Both the position numbers and the translations under genes were made by a program. Positions 1 to 5,401 of a stretch of DNA of 5,401 bases are shown here, one piece after another. This DNA is from Lachnospiraceae bacterium (GTDB lineage: Bacteria; Bacillota; Clostridia; Lachnospirales; Lachnospiraceae): NCBI GenBank assembly GCA_014804495.1, contig JAAUZS010000097.1, positions 6,058 to 11,458 on the forward strand. The letters run 5' to 3'. The stretch's first letter is position 1; each line of letters opens with the position of its first letter. The notes beneath the pieces are model-generated. The model saw only the letters and a program-made list of their open reading frames with translations. It made no database searches and was not told where the DNA came from.

Positions 1-1
1 A

Positions 2-2044
2 TGGACGGATTTGTTCAAAAGAATCTGGTATCTTGGCATCGTGGTTGTCGGCGCATGGATGATTGCCGTCAATATCGTATTTATGCGTAAGCTCCGCAAG
101 AGCCGCATCAGATATGAAAAAGAAGAGTTTGAGCTGCCTGTACCGCTTCCGGTATATTTGGCAAAGAACCTGCCATCGCCGTGTCTGTATGGCTTGCCGG
201 GGCATCAGGCAATTTATCTGTCGGAAGATGCGATAGATGATGAAAAGAAAGTCAAACACATTCTGGCGCATGAGTATTGTCATTATAAGCATAGGGATGT
301 ATTCTGGTCGGCGCTTCGCTGCATCATTGTGGCGGTATATTGGTTCCATCCGCTTGTATGGGTTGCCGCGGTTATGTCTAAACAGGACTGTGAGCTTGCA
401 TGTGACGAGTCTGCAATCAAAATGCTGGGTGAAGAAGAACGCGTAGCCTATGGGAAAACGCTGGTTTCGCTTATTACAAGAAAAACCAAGGCGTCGGATA
501 TTGTATGTGCGGCGACGACTATGACAGGCGGAGTTGAAGATGTAAAAGAGAGGGTCAGCAGAATAGCCAAGAAGCCGCGTAGATTGATACTTGTGATGAT
601 TCCTGTTGTTGTGATAGTGTGTGCGGCAGCAGTATTAACCTTTACGCAGGCTAAAGAAGAGCCGGGCGGCGTTTATATTCTTGAAGGGGAAAATTCGCTT
701 ACCGTGACGACGGAATGTTTTCAGGTAGTGTTCCCTGATTACTTCACCGAGAAGGTTTATTACCGCGGCGAAAACGGTACGGACATTATCGTATGTCACA
801 AGGATTCGGATAAGGAAATAGGGCGTTTCTGCAGGATGTCTTATGAAGACGCTGCTCAGCTCGCTGACGAGAAAGAAGTGATTCTGATTGGAAATTATGG
901 CTCAAATAAAGCGTTGGCGAGTTATATTGAAAACGGTTATATTACACTGAGCACTGAGTCGGTAGTAATGGTTGAATCCCATTCAGAAACAATGCATGAG
1001 TACATTCCGGCTGAGTCAATAGAAGGGGCAGTCGGTGTGCCGGGAACAGATAGTAATGCTGAAACGGCACATGAATATACTCCCGCAGAGACGGAGCCGA
1101 ATTCTGTAACAGAGCACGTGTACATTCCTGCTGAGTCAGCAGTAGCGGCAGGTAGAGTGGATCCGATTCCGGCACCTGAGGAAGTGGATACAGAATGGAT
1201 TGAACTGCCATATGAAAATACAGCCTCCGAAGGCGTGACGGGAACGGATATTAATACGGATAGTGATTATGATGATACGACTTATATAATTAATGACAAT
1301 TTAGGAGACACCACATTTACACCTTATGAAGAAAGCAAGGATTATTTGCCTACAGAGAAGATTTATCATGAGCAGGATTCTTATGAAGAGCACTCTTATG
1401 ATTACCTGCCGAATGAACGCGTAATTACAACCGAAAAAGTAATTGAAACTATGTACCCGTCACCGACTGCAGAATATTGCTATCTGTATGTACCTGCCGA
1501 CAATTCTGATACGGATGTAAATGTTCAGTCGGAGCTGACTGAGATAAATCAAAAGCTCGTGGAACTGGCAGACAGTGTGAGCATATTATCCGTGAGTATA
1601 GAGTCCATGCAGGAAATTCTTGATACCATGATGGAGAATAGGACGCCTTATGTTGGAGACAATGTGAAGACTTCCCATATAGCATCGTCCATTCCTACCG
1701 CCGTAAAACTGGATTATCAATGTCTGTCATTGTACACGAGCTCAGAACCGTATTCAGTGACTCTTTACTATAATCTGAATGGTAATTATGGTATTGCCGA
1801 CTCGGATATGCAGTTTATGGGAGCCGTCCTTATGCTGGCTTCGATTGAGAACTTAGAACAGTGCAAAGTACAGATAAAGGATGTAAACAATCCTGTTTCG
1901 GCAGAAGCAGCTACGGAATATCAATATACCAGAGAAGAAATGGAAGAACTGTTCGGACCGCTTTATCCCTGCTCCGAAACGAAGGAAGATTTTGTAGATT
2001 TATATAACAGGGTGTTGGAATATTTAGAAACTTCTAAAGAATAG
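2..2044 (+). CDS. M56-family (BlaR1/MecR1-like) membrane zinc peptidase with DUF4825-like C-terminus, 5'-truncated
   Basis: Family role: M56 proteins are membrane metalloproteases that sense an extracytoplasmic signal and cleave a partner, often a BlaI/MecI-type repressor; any such repressor would lie upstream and is not visible. The frame is open to the window edge (Trp-Thr-Asp precedes the TTG at 11) and N-terminal membrane helices are missing, so the start is outside. Counting that TTG as residue 1: membrane helix 5-25; zinc motif HEYCH at 87-91, with E128 in ELACDE as likely third ligand; hydrophobic stretch 97-122; membrane helix 192-211; then about 465 extracytoplasmic residues. These hold an unrecognised region (215-320), an acidic Tyr/Thr/Ser-rich linker with YxPxE repeats (325-498), a coiled coil (509-540) and a DUF4825-like end (547-677, beginning YVGDN). 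No penicillin-binding triad (SxxK, SxN, KTG in order) is seen, so beta-lactam sensing is unlikely. No hairpin terminator follows. The peptidase call is firm; signal and substrate are unknown. Confidence 0.9.
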   Translation, partial: WTDLFKRIWYLGIVVVGAWMIAVNIVFMRKLRKSRIRYEKEEFELPVPLPVYLAKNLPSPCLYGLPGHQAIYLSEDAIDDEKKVKHILAHEYCHYKHRDVFWSALRCIIVAVYWFHPLVWVAAVMSKQDCELACDESAIKMLGEEERVAYGKTLVSLITRKTKASDIVCAATTMTGGVEDVKERVSRIAKKPRRLILVMIPVVVIVCAAAVLTFTQAKEEPGGVYILEGENSLTVTTECFQVVFPDYFTEKVYYRGENGTDIIVCHKDSDKEIGRFCRMSYEDAAQLADEKEVILIGNYGSNKALASYIENGYITLSTESVVMVESHSETMHEYIPAESIEGAVGVPGTDSNAETAHEYTPAETEPNSVTEHVYIPAESAVAAGRVDPIPAPEEVDTEWIELPYENTASEGVTGTDINTDSDYDDTTYIINDNLGDTTFTPYEESKDYLPTEKIYHEQDSYEEHSYDYLPNERVITTEKVIETMYPSPTAEYCYLYVPADNSDTDVNVQSELTEINQKLVELADSVSILSVSIESMQEILDTMMENRTPYVGDNVKTSHIASSIPTAVKLDYQCLSLYTSSEPYSVTLYYNLNGNYGIADSDMQFMGAVLMLASIENLEQCKVQIKDVNNPVSAEAATEYQYTREEMEELFGPLYPCSETKEDFVDLYNRVLEYLETSKE
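983..1501 (+). repeat. YxPxE repeat region within the M56 peptidase
   Basis: Three related 12-residue units, consensus [SA]-[EV]-T-x-H-[EV]-Y-[IT]-P-A-E-[ST], are at nt 983-1018, 1058-1093 and 1103-1138. Three looser copies are DYLPTE (nt 1340-1357), DYLPNE (1400-1417) and LYVPAD (1484-1501). The DNA of units 1 and 3 is nearly identical over 18 bases (1001-1018 against 1121-1138, one mismatch), which suggests duplication. Unit 2 uses different codons for the same residues, which suggests the peptide itself is conserved. The region lies between the last membrane helix and the coiled coil, so it should be outside the cell. Its function is unknown. Confidence 0.75.
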
Positions 2045-2049
2045 GGAAG

Positions 2050-2077
2050 TTGAATTAGAAGAAAAATCGGTTATAAA
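2050..2077 (+). promoter_or_regulatory. candidate sigma-A promoter, distal, for the zinc-ribbon gene
   Basis: TTGAAT (2050-2055) and TATAAA (2072-2077) are separated by 16 bases, matching 4/6 and 5/6 of the consensus. It begins six bases after the M56 stop codon. A transcript from here would carry a leader of roughly 75 bases that includes the decamer repeat AGACAAAATA/AGACAAATAG at 2081-2100. This is a pattern match only. Confidence 0.4.
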
Positions 2078-2111
2078 ATGAGACAAAATAAGACAAATAG
2101 GGTCATAATAG

Positions 2112-2140
2112 TTGACAGAATCGCGGAAAAGTGATAAAAA
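2112..2140 (+). promoter_or_regulatory. candidate sigma-A promoter, proximal, for the zinc-ribbon operon
   Basis: A perfect TTGACA (2112-2117) is followed after 17 bases by TAAAAA (2135-2140, 4/6), with a TG one base upstream of the -10 as in extended -10 promoters. Transcription would begin around 2147, just before the ribosome binding site, giving a very short leader. It supports the zinc-ribbon and membrane protein genes forming a unit separate from the M56 gene. Confidence 0.5.
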
Positions 2141-2160
2141 CATATTGTGGAGGTGAGTAT

Positions 2161-2619
2161 ATGGGTTTTTTTGATAATATTGGCAAGACAATTTCAGATG
2201 CCAGTCAGGGCGCTATTCAAAAAGGAAAAGAAATTGCGGATATAGCTAAATATAATTCTTTGATATCAGAAGAAGAAAAGAAAACGGCTAGTACTTTTGA
2301 GCAGTTAGGAAGAAAATATGTGGAAGTAAAAGGCGATTCTGTAGAAGATATCTTTAAGGAATATATAGACGCTATAAAGATTTCTGAAGAGAAAATCAGT
2401 GAGTATCAAAAAAAGATAGTGGATATAAAGGGAATTTCGAAGTGTCCGTCTTGTGGCGCCGAGGTTCCGAATGGTTCACTGTTTTGTGCGGTATGCGGAG
2501 CGAAAATACAAGTATCTGTAGAACAGAGTGAAGGTAATTCGAAGTTTTGTGATGCGTGTGGCGCTGCAATATCTGAAGGTAGTAAATTTTGTACTTCCTG
2601 CGGCAAAGCCGTTGAATAA
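2161..2619 (+). CDS. double zinc-ribbon protein with amphipathic helical N-terminus
   Basis: The product has 152 residues. The ATG at 2161 is chosen over the in-frame GTG at 2131 because GGAGGTGA (2149-2156) lies at ideal distance before it and would be inside the gene with the earlier start. Residues 1-90 are predicted helical: the opening MGFFDNIGKTISDASQ is amphipathic, then charged helices follow. Two four-cysteine zinc ribbons come next: C95, C98, C109, C112 (CPSCG...FCAVCG) and C130, C133, C144, C147 (FCDACG...FCTSCG). All eight cysteines are present, so two zinc ions are probably bound. Proteins of this build (short helical head plus C-terminal ribbon) are common and mostly uncharacterised in Firmicutes. 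There is no signal peptide, so it should be cytoplasmic, perhaps membrane-associated through the first helix. The membrane protein gene follows after 36 bases, suggesting a functional pair. Molecular role unknown. Confidence 0.88.
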   Translation: MGFFDNIGKTISDASQGAIQKGKEIADIAKYNSLISEEEKKTASTFEQLGRKYVEVKGDSVEDIFKEYIDAIKISEEKISEYQKKIVDIKGISKCPSCGAEVPNGSLFCAVCGAKIQVSVEQSEGNSKFCDACGAAISEGSKFCTSCGKAVE

Positions 2620-2655
2620 AATAATAATATTATAAACTTACAAGGAGAAAAAATA

Positions 2656-3066
2656 ATGAAAGCAAAGATTGGGATTTCTGTTGGACTTTTGGGAGCTGCC
2701 GTGTATTTTGCAGCGCTGTTTGGTGGGTATGTGCCTACTATTATTTTAACAGGGTATATACTTTTGTGCGAAGAAAATGAATGGTTAAAAAAGTCGGCTG
2801 TTAAGGCTGTAGCGTTGATGATGTCAATATCTTTTGCTATTGCATTGATTTCTCTCGTTCCCGATGTGTTTTCGTGGATTTCTTCACTTGTTGCCATATT
2901 CAAGGGTACATTTAATTATGGAATTGTCAGCTTAATAATTTCTGTGATAACGAAAGCTATAGACATTGTCAGAACCTGTCTTTTCCTGATGTTAGGAGTA
3001 AAGGCGCTAAATCAGGGAACGGTTGCAGTTCCATTTGTTGATAAAATCATTAATAAATATTTCTAA
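2656..3066 (+). CDS. small multi-pass membrane protein of unknown function
   Basis: The product has 136 residues and the gene starts at an ATG with AAGGAG (2642-2647) eight bases upstream. Hydrophobic segments lie at about 5-37 (one long or two short helices), 49-67, 70-83 and 89-115, separated by short charged loops such as CEENEWLKKSAVK (38-50). That gives three to five membrane passes. No catalytic or metal motif is seen. I do not recognise a named family with confidence. It is the second gene after the zinc-ribbon gene, 36 bases downstream with no terminator or promoter between them, so the two are probably co-transcribed and may act together at the membrane. The terminator at 3160-3200 ends the unit. 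The coding call is firm because of the ribosome binding site, the opening frame and the consistent membrane pattern; function is open. Confidence 0.82.
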   Translation: MKAKIGISVGLLGAAVYFAALFGGYVPTIILTGYILLCEENEWLKKSAVKAVALMMSISFAIALISLVPDVFSWISSLVAIFKGTFNYGIVSLIISVITKAIDIVRTCLFLMLGVKALNQGTVAVPFVDKIINKYF

Positions 3067-3159
3067 ATGTAGTTGGAGAATGTCCGGATGCTTAAATAAA
3101 TGGAAATTATACCGGAAAAATTAAAAAAATTAATATTTTTTGTGACTTTTTCATAAGAT

Positions 3160-3200
3160 AAAGCGTCTAATATATAGTACATTATATATTAGGCGCTTTT
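3160..3200 (+). terminator. Rho-independent terminator after the zinc-ribbon/membrane protein operon
   Basis: AAAGCGTCTAATATATA (3160-3176) pairs with TATATATTAGGCGCTTT (3183-3199) over 17 base pairs with one G-T wobble, leaving a six-base loop GTACAT. TTTT follows the GC-containing base of the stem, then AAAAACTTTTT. The hairpin is long but its upper half is all A-T. It lies about 95 bases after the membrane protein stop and before the amidase promoter, as expected of an operon end. On the minus strand the stem is followed by only a short T tract. Confidence 0.75.
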
Positions 3201-3247
3201 AAAAACTTTTTAATGATATAGTACAATATATATTTAGAAACTTTTTA
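3172..3247 (+). repeat. AT-rich direct repeat pair overlapping the terminator
   Basis: ATATAGTACATTATATATT (3172-3190) recurs 44 bases later as ATATAGTACAATATATATT (3216-3234) with one mismatch. AAACTTTTTA follows each copy (3203-3212 and 3238-3247). The first copy forms the upper stem and loop of the terminator; the second lacks the GC-rich lower stem. It may be a decayed duplication of the terminator arm or a pair of protein-binding sites upstream of the amidase promoter. In such AT-rich DNA some of the similarity could be chance. Confidence 0.5.
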
Positions 3248-3267
3248 GAGACAGGAGTGCTAATATT

Positions 3268-3273
3268 TATAAT
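3268..3273 (+). promoter_or_regulatory. candidate -10 element for the amidase gene
   Basis: A perfect TATAAT sits 62 bases before the amidase start, downstream of the terminator. No convincing -35 lies at 16-18 bases upstream (the 17-base position reads TTAGAG), so the promoter is weak or needs an activator. A second, overlapping possibility is TATAAG at 3275-3280. The position between terminator and gene is the main support. Confidence 0.4.
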
Positions 3274-3335
3274 GTATAAGTAGATGAACATGCCAAATTT
3301 TAAAGGCAAAAATACAATAAGAGGGCGGGGACATC

Positions 3336-4250
3336 ATGCAAAACAGCGTACATAAGGAAAAAGACGAAATTATGTTATGGGAGACTGCCGGACAAAAAAG
3401 AAAAAAGTCAACAAATGCCAGGCAGAAAAGAAAAAGGTCAGCAAATATTCAATTGATTGACAGCAGACCGGCAAACAGAAGGACAAGCAGCACAAACGGG
3501 AATACATATAGAAAGCCCATAAGCTACGAAAGACAGTCCGAGCAATATATAAGGCGCAGGAAAGCGAGGCGGCGGCGCGCGTATTTTTACAGGGCATTGG
3601 CATTTGCTATGCTCATATTTATGATAATGGCTGTCTTTTTGCTTGCCGGACTTATTTATAGCTTAGTACATACGAAGAAAAATCAGGACAACGTAATTCC
3701 GGCAATGCAGGATACAGTTGTAGATGATATTAAAGTAGAAGGTGTTGAAAAGCCGGAGATAACAGTTGATTTGTTGGATGTAAACGAATATTCCAGACCG
3801 GGCACCAAGGTTGAGGAAGTAAAAAATATATTCGTGCATTACACTGCTAATCCCAGAACGAGCGCAGCAAATAACAGGAGTTACTTTGCTAATCTGGAGC
3901 AGACTCATGAACGTTCCGCAAGCGCACACTTAATTATCGGTTACGAGGGGGAAATAATACAGTGTATACCGCTGGAGGAACAGGCATATGCGGTAATATC
4001 AAGAAATAATGACTCCATTTCAATAGAGTGCTGCTATTTAGATGAAGACGGAAAATTTACACAGGAGACTTATGATTCATTAGTGCATCTTCTGGCGTGG
4101 CTGGTGCAGGAATATGATTTGGAGTGTACGGACATCCTGCGGCATTATGACTGCGGAGGGAAGATGTGCCCGTTGTATTATGTAGAGCATGAAGATGCGT
4201 GGGATAAGCTGCTTGCGGATGTGGAGGAGTATTTAAGCAGATATTTTTAG
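3336..4250 (+). CDS. membrane-anchored N-acetylmuramoyl-L-alanine amidase (Amidase_2/PGRP fold)
   Basis: Family role: zinc hydrolases that cut the bond between N-acetylmuramic acid and L-alanine in peptidoglycan. The product has 304 residues. Residues 1-82 are cytoplasmic and very basic (26 Lys/Arg in the first 86), ending in RRRKARRRR (73-81). One membrane helix spans about 85-111 with no cleavage site, giving a type II topology with the enzyme outside. The catalytic domain covers about 160-302. Zinc ligands fit H168 (IFVHYT), H270 and C278. HYDCGGKMCP reproduces the T7 lysozyme spacing of His, Lys at +6 and Cys at +8, and K276 is the likely catalytic lysine. E231 (SISIEC) is the conserved family glutamate, and SAHLIIG (196-202) the usual core strand. 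The Tyr of T7 lysozyme before that His is Ala here. The ATG at 3336 follows a G-rich AGGGCGGGG (3322-3330); an ATG at 3372 is possible but worse placed. Likely role: wall remodelling or muropeptide trimming. Confidence 0.9.
   Translation: MQNSVHKEKDEIMLWETAGQKRKKSTNARQKRKRSANIQLIDSRPANRRTSSTNGNTYRKPISYERQSEQYIRRRKARRRRAYFYRALAFAMLIFMIMAVFLLAGLIYSLVHTKKNQDNVIPAMQDTVVDDIKVEGVEKPEITVDLLDVNEYSRPGTKVEEVKNIFVHYTANPRTSAANNRSYFANLEQTHERSASAHLIIGYEGEIIQCIPLEEQAYAVISRNNDSISIECCYLDEDGKFTQETYDSLVHLLAWLVQEYDLECTDILRHYDCGGKMCPLYYVEHEDAWDKLLADVEEYLSRYF
3393..3446 (+). repeat. 30-bp tandem duplication in the basic tail of the amidase
   Basis: Bases 3393-3416 and 3423-3446 match at 21 of 24 positions with a 30-base period; all three differences are A/G. 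They encode QKRKKSTNA and QKRKRSANI, doubling a Lys/Arg-rich patch in the cytoplasmic tail. The period is ten codons, so the frame is kept. The low-complexity A-rich sequence favours slippage. Confidence 0.7.
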
Positions 4251-4390
4251 TGGCAACTTCATCATAAATATGGTAGACTTAACTCATATGGATACGACAG
4301 CCAAAATGCAATAGACACACTTATGATTTAATCGAAAAATGGCTGAATATGCACAAATTCGCAGGTTAAGAAAGGAGCATGGTTATTGAT
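4251..4390 (+). other. amidase-galK spacer; no terminator or strong promoter seen
   Basis: This 140-base gap holds no clear terminator hairpin. The best -10 candidate is TATGAT (4322-4327), but the expected -35 position reads AGCCAA, so a promoter here is doubtful. No convincing CcpA catabolite-response site or GalR-type palindrome was found. A 16-codon ORF at 4339-4389 runs into the galK start. Whether galK is read through from the amidase gene cannot be decided from the sequence. Confidence 0.4.
4339..4389 (+). CDS. possible 16-codon leader ORF ending at galK
   Basis: The ORF begins ATG GCT GAA and encodes MAEYAQIRRLRKEHGY. Its TGA (4387-4389) is one base before the galK ATG, and the galK ribosome binding site (4371-4377) lies inside it. 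This arrangement could couple translation of galK to the leader. No Shine-Dalgarno sequence precedes its ATG and the length is well within chance, so it is tentative. The Arg/Lys-rich peptide faintly recalls the first helix of an Xre-type regulator, but it is far too short to assign. Confidence 0.2.
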   Translation: MAEYAQIRRLRKEHGY

Positions 4391-5401
4391 ATGAAAGAAG
4401 CGGTTCTAAAAAAGTTCGGAGAAATTTTCGGAAGTACAGAAGGAGTCAGCGTATACTTTGCGCCGGGGCGCGTCAATATGATTGGAGAACATACGGACTA
4501 CAATGGCGGACATGTTTTTCCGTGCGCATTGACAATCGGAACTTACGCCGCAGTCAAAAAAAGAGAGGATGACAAGCTTCGTTTTTATTCTATGAACTTC
4601 GAGAAGCTGGGAGTGATCGAATCGTCTATCGTTGGTCTGAAACCGGAAAAAGAAGCTGAATGGACCAATTACCCGAAGGGCGTTATGTGGGCTTTTGAAA
4701 AGAGAGGCTTTAAGATGCCTTGCGGATTGGATATCGTATTGAACGGAAATATTCCGAACGGTTCCGGGCTTTCATCTTCCGCATCTTTGGAAGTTCTGAC
4801 AGGTTATTTCCTGAGGGATTTATTCGGTTTTGATGTAACGAACATTGATTTGGCGCAGATCGGACAATATTCCGAAAATAATTTCAATGGCATGAACTGC
4901 GGTATCATGGATCAGTTTGCCTCTGCCATGGGTAAAAAGGATAATGCTATTTTCTTAGACACGGCGGACTTATCTTATGAATATGCACCGCTTGTTCTGA
5001 CAGGTGCGAAGATTATAGTTACTAACAGTAATGTAAAACATGAACTTGTTAATTCCGAGTACAATGTCAGAAGAAGCGAATGTGAAACAGCGTTAAAAGA
5101 ATTGCAGACAGTTATTGATATAAATGGACTCGGAGATTTATCGGAAGAAGAATTTGAACAACATAAATCAGCTATTAAGGACGAAGTAAGGATTCGCAGG
5201 GCAAAGCATGCGGTATACGAGAACCAGAGAACGATTCGTGCAGTGGAGGCATTAAAGAAAAACGATCTGGAACTCTTTGGAAAACTTATGAATGCTTCTC
5301 ATGTATCGCTCCGCGACGACTATCAGGTGTCGTGTGATGAGATTGACGTACTGGTCGAGGAAGCATGGAAGGTTCCGGGAGTTATCGGCTCGCGTATCAC
5401 A
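4391..5401 (+). CDS. galK: galactokinase, 3'-truncated by the window
   Basis: Galactokinase (GHMP kinase family) phosphorylates alpha-D-galactose with ATP to galactose 1-phosphate, the first committed Leloir step, in the cytoplasm. There are 337 codons here, with no stop before the window end; the family is near 390 residues, so about 50 are missing. Motif 1, the galactokinase signature GRVNMIGEHTDYNGG, is at 26-40 and includes the catalytic Arg R27. Motif 2, the ATP-binding loop IPNGSGLSSSAS, is at 121-132. The catalytic base is D174 in GIMDQF. The frame ends at GVIGSRIT, where motif 3 (GSRMTGAGFGG in relatives) begins. The ATG at 4391 is preceded by AAAGGAG (4371-4377) at a rather long 13 bases; an in-frame ATG at 4379 is only one base from that site, too close. 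All visible catalytic residues are intact. galT or other Leloir genes may follow outside the window. Confidence 0.96.
   Translation, partial: MKEAVLKKFGEIFGSTEGVSVYFAPGRVNMIGEHTDYNGGHVFPCALTIGTYAAVKKREDDKLRFYSMNFEKLGVIESSIVGLKPEKEAEWTNYPKGVMWAFEKRGFKMPCGLDIVLNGNIPNGSGLSSSASLEVLTGYFLRDLFGFDVTNIDLAQIGQYSENNFNGMNCGIMDQFASAMGKKDNAIFLDTADLSYEYAPLVLTGAKIIVTNSNVKHELVNSEYNVRRSECETALKELQTVIDINGLGDLSEEEFEQHKSAIKDEVRIRRAKHAVYENQRTIRAVEALKKNDLELFGKLMNASHVSLRDDYQVSCDEIDVLVEEAWKVPGVIGSRIT

Noticed and set aside
937..1211. Two minus-strand ORFs opposite the YxPxE repeats.
   Set aside because: They exist because the repeats lack stop codons on both strands; the repetitive translations mirror the sense repeats.
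1977..1988. SETK near the M56 C-terminus as a possible SxxK acylation motif.
   Set aside because: It is in the DUF4825-like end, lies too close to the C-terminus, and no SxN or KTG follows.
2131..2160. Upstream GTG start that would add ten residues to the zinc-ribbon protein.
   Set aside because: It would place the strong GGAGGTGA inside the gene, has no ribosome binding site of its own, and overlaps the -10 of the proximal promoter.
2406..2903. 165-codon minus-strand ORF across the zinc-ribbon and membrane protein genes.
   Set aside because: It lies antisense to two genes with clear motifs and ribosome binding sites, and its translation shows no recognisable domain.
3120..3142. A/T-only inverted repeat resembling a terminator after the membrane protein gene.
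   Set aside because: The stem has no G-C pairs and would be unstable; the stronger hairpin at 3160-3200 explains termination.
3291..3308. TGCC...GGCA inverted repeat in the amidase leader as a regulatory hairpin.
   Set aside because: Only four base pairs with a ten-base loop; expected by chance.
4261..4327. ATCATAA/TTATGAT inverted repeat between the amidase gene and galK as a terminator.
   Set aside because: Seven A-T-rich base pairs separated by 53 bases and no T tract; not a credible hairpin.

Overview
The window looks like chromosomal DNA from a low-to-moderate-GC Gram-positive anaerobe of the Clostridia, most plausibly Lachnospiraceae. This rests on the strong GGAGG-type ribosome binding sites, the BlaR1-like M56 peptidase ending in a DUF4825-like domain, the Firmicutes-style zinc-ribbon protein, and a galactokinase of Firmicutes type. 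The assignment is inference; there is no rRNA or other marker. All five protein genes are on the plus strand.

Layout. (1) 2-2044: the 3' part of an M56-family (BlaR1/MecR1-like) membrane zinc peptidase whose first membrane segments lie outside the window. Its long extracytoplasmic part carries a YxPxE repeat region, a heptad coiled coil and a DUF4825-like C-terminus. (2) 2045-2160: a gap with two candidate sigma-A promoters. (3) 2161-2619 and 2656-3066: a likely two-gene operon of a double zinc-ribbon protein and a small multi-pass membrane protein, closed by a hairpin terminator at 3160-3200. (4) 3067-3335: an AT-rich gap with the terminator, a near-repeat of part of its hairpin, and a promoter with a perfect TATAAT. 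(5) 3336-4250: a type II membrane-anchored Amidase_2 peptidoglycan amidase with a very basic cytoplasmic tail. (6) 4251-4390: a spacer with a possible 16-codon leader ORF. (7) 4391-5401: galactokinase galK, cut off by the window end just as its third conserved motif begins.

The first four genes share an envelope theme: a membrane signalling protease, a zinc-ribbon/membrane pair, and a cell-wall amidase. Galactokinase belongs to the Leloir pathway and is probably a separate unit. Nothing here is a clearly new system. No mobile element, CRISPR array, tRNA or rRNA was seen. The most distinctive features are the repeat-bearing sensor region of the M56 protein, the duplicated AT-rich element around the terminator at 3160-3247, and the possible leader ORF ending one base before galK.
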